Of a stretch of DNA of 64,000 bases, positions 62,966 through 64,000 are shown piece by piece; the stretch's first letter is position 1; each line of letters begins with the position of its first letter. The notes under the pieces are model-generated. The model had not been told where the DNA came from. It did no database searches and saw nothing but the letters and a program-made list of their open reading frames with translations. Both the position numbers and the translations under genes were made by a program. This DNA is from Aquiflexum balticum DSM 16537 (GTDB lineage: Bacteria > Bacteroidota > Bacteroidia > Cytophagales > Cyclobacteriaceae), in NCBI RefSeq assembly GCF_900176595.1, contig NZ_LT838813.1:4420001-4484000 (forward strand). The letters are read 5' to 3'.

Positions 62966-63028
62966 TCCATAAGAATATCGGGACGGGACAGGCTTTCACT
63001 TCGTTCTGCATGACGTCCCGGAATTCTG

Positions 63029-64000
63029 TCATTTCAAGTTCAATTTTCCTTGAGAAGCCGCGTAAAGATTCGCCATTCTGTACAGAATTCTTGCCCCGAC
63101 ATTACCATCCCATTCATCCCCATCAGGACCGGGAGCAATTTCCACCAAATCAAAACCGATAATTCTTTTACCTGATTTCACTACCTGCTTCATCAGATAA
63201 AGAATCTGTTCCATTTCAAATCCTCCGGCCACAGGTGTTCCCGTATGTGGACACAACTTAGGGTCAAAACCATCGATATCAATGGTGATGTATATGTCTT
63301 CAGGCAACTGTTCTACGATATCATCACAGATCACCTTCCAAGCTTTTCCCTCAAAAAGTTCCTTTTTGATGTCCTTATCATAAAATGTTTGTATCCTATT
63401 ATTCTCTTTGGCCAAGACAGCTTCTGCCTGACAATAATCCCTTATCCCTACCTGTACAAGCTTGCTTACCTGAGGAAATTTCAATGCATTATAGCTGATG
63501 GAGGCATGGGAATATTCAAAATTTTCATAGGCTTTTCTCAAATCTGCATGGGCATCAATCTGCAAAATCCCGAAACTTTCAAACTCTTCCGAAAGCGCTT
63601 TGATCATCCCAAGGGGAGTACTGTGATCCCCACCTAACAAAGCGACCATTTTACCCTTGGCCCTGAATTCTTTTACCTGTTCATATACCCAATCATTCAT
63701 TATAGAACAAGCCTTGTTGATGACATCAGGAACAGCCGCGAATCTTTCGGAAGAATCCTTAGGTGCGCCGGACTCCAACCAGGAAATGTAATTGCCCGCC
63801 AATATTCTATAGCTGTTGCTTTTGTTATATAATTGCTCAGAAATCGGAAGCATATGAATTCCCAATTTCCAGGCATCGTGGATATCATCCTGATAAAAAT
63901 CCACCTGAAATGAGGCATTCAAAACAGCTTCAGGTCCTTGCGCGGTACCGTGGGAATAGGAAACCGTAACTTCCCAAGGAACAGGAATAATGATTAATTC
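63029..64000 (-). CDS. Agmatinase/arginase-family ureohydrolase, 5' end missing
   Basis: The last 323 codons of a ureohydrolase running off the window's right edge; the frame is open to base 64000 and starts in PVPWEVTVSYSHGTAQGPEAV, a typical agmatinase N-terminus. Mn(II) ligands: His in GGDHST near 120, Asp-x-His-x-Asp in IDAHADLR near 145, and Asp-x-Asp in TIDIDGFDP near 242, with residues counted from the edge. Substrate may be agmatine, formimidoylglutamate or another guanidino compound. The IS110 element lies just 3' of it. Confidence 0.93.
   Translation of the reverse strand, partial: ELIIIPVPWEVTVSYSHGTAQGPEAVLNASFQVDFYQDDIHDAWKLGIHMLPISEQLYNKSNSYRILAGNYISWLESGAPKDSSERFAAVPDVINKACSIMNDWVYEQVKEFRAKGKMVALLGGDHSTPLGMIKALSEEFESFGILQIDAHADLRKAYENFEYSHASISYNALKFPQVSKLVQVGIRDYCQAEAVLAKENNRIQTFYDKDIKKELFEGKAWKVICDDIVEQLPEDIYITIDIDGFDPKLCPHTGTPVAGGFEMEQILYLMKQVVKSGKRIIGFDLVEIAPGPDGDEWDGNVGARILYRMANLYAASQGKLNLK

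Larger units (their letters stand above)
61753..62976 (+). mobile_element. IS110-family insertion sequence (ends approximate)
   Basis: It holds one IS110-type transposase gene with about 200 bases of structured noncoding DNA upstream and almost none downstream, the layout of the IS110 subgroup. The left flank ends CCCGATAGCTA (61745-61755) and the right flank resumes with ATCGGGAC (62977-62984). Together they would rebuild a CCCGATAGC/ATCGGG palindrome, so insertion into such a palindrome is likely. No terminal inverted repeats were found, as expected; the ends are uncertain by several bases. Confidence 0.75.

Overview
The window is chromosomal DNA of a Bacteroidota bacterium, most likely order Cytophagales and a Cyclobacteriaceae-type genome (Algoriphagus-like; genus not provable here). 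The evidence is a SusC/SusD pair, many lipoproteins with a Cys signal, the promoter -7 motif TAnnTTTG, LytTR/His_kinase signalling, BlaI/BlaR1 with TonB domains, a eukaryote-type branching enzyme, low GC and few Shine-Dalgarno sites. No rRNA, tRNA or CRISPR array was seen. Both edges cut a gene: GAPDH on the left and an agmatinase-family gene on the right.

Region by region. 1-9.9 kb is core and housekeeping: GAPDH, an orphan HPt protein, a HI0933/BaiN-like flavoprotein, a HerA-like ATPase, a DUF4332 protein, a secreted multi-CXXC zinc-finger protein, a TPR lipoprotein, DapD, a glycosyltransferase and a DtxR/MntR regulator with palindromes in its promoter. 10-15 kb is an acyl-CoA block (SDR, ACAD10/11-type dehydrogenase, aminoglycoside-phosphotransferase-fold kinase, 3-hydroxyacyl-CoA dehydrogenase) resembling the split kinase/dehydrogenase system for hydroxyacyl-CoAs. 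16.2-19.4 kb is a DUF1593 gene cut in two by a 1.7-kb IS4-type element. That element carries an AbrB-like first ORF, an A9 slippery run and a YREK transposase frame with no ATG of its own.

20.5-43.6 kb is a polysaccharide-utilisation region: GH43, cupin, two GH2 enzymes, a Tat-exported enolase-superfamily protein, a DUF1080 lipoprotein with a Tat-exported Gfo/Idh oxidoreductase, SusC/SusD, a LacI regulator, and UxaC - SDR - UxuA for glucuronate to 2-keto-3-deoxygluconate. Three near-identical 14-bp LacI-type palindromes lie before the three main transcription units, which suggests one uronate-controlled regulon. A VapBC-type pair and several small unknowns sit inside it.

43.6-64 kb holds a LytTR two-component system with an overlooked 26-codon membrane ORF, an alpha/beta hydrolase, a branching enzyme, a second LacI regulator, an OmpA/PD40 protein, a deoxyhypusine-synthase-like enzyme, an OmpH-like protein, an HDAC-like deacetylase, a solo AlbA_2 protein, a desaturase, and BlaI with an unusual BlaR1 carrying three TonB domains and a plug-like tail. 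A REP-like repeat field follows. In it lies an IS110-family element whose upstream noncoding DNA folds into two adjacent long stem-loops, the layout expected of a bridge RNA.
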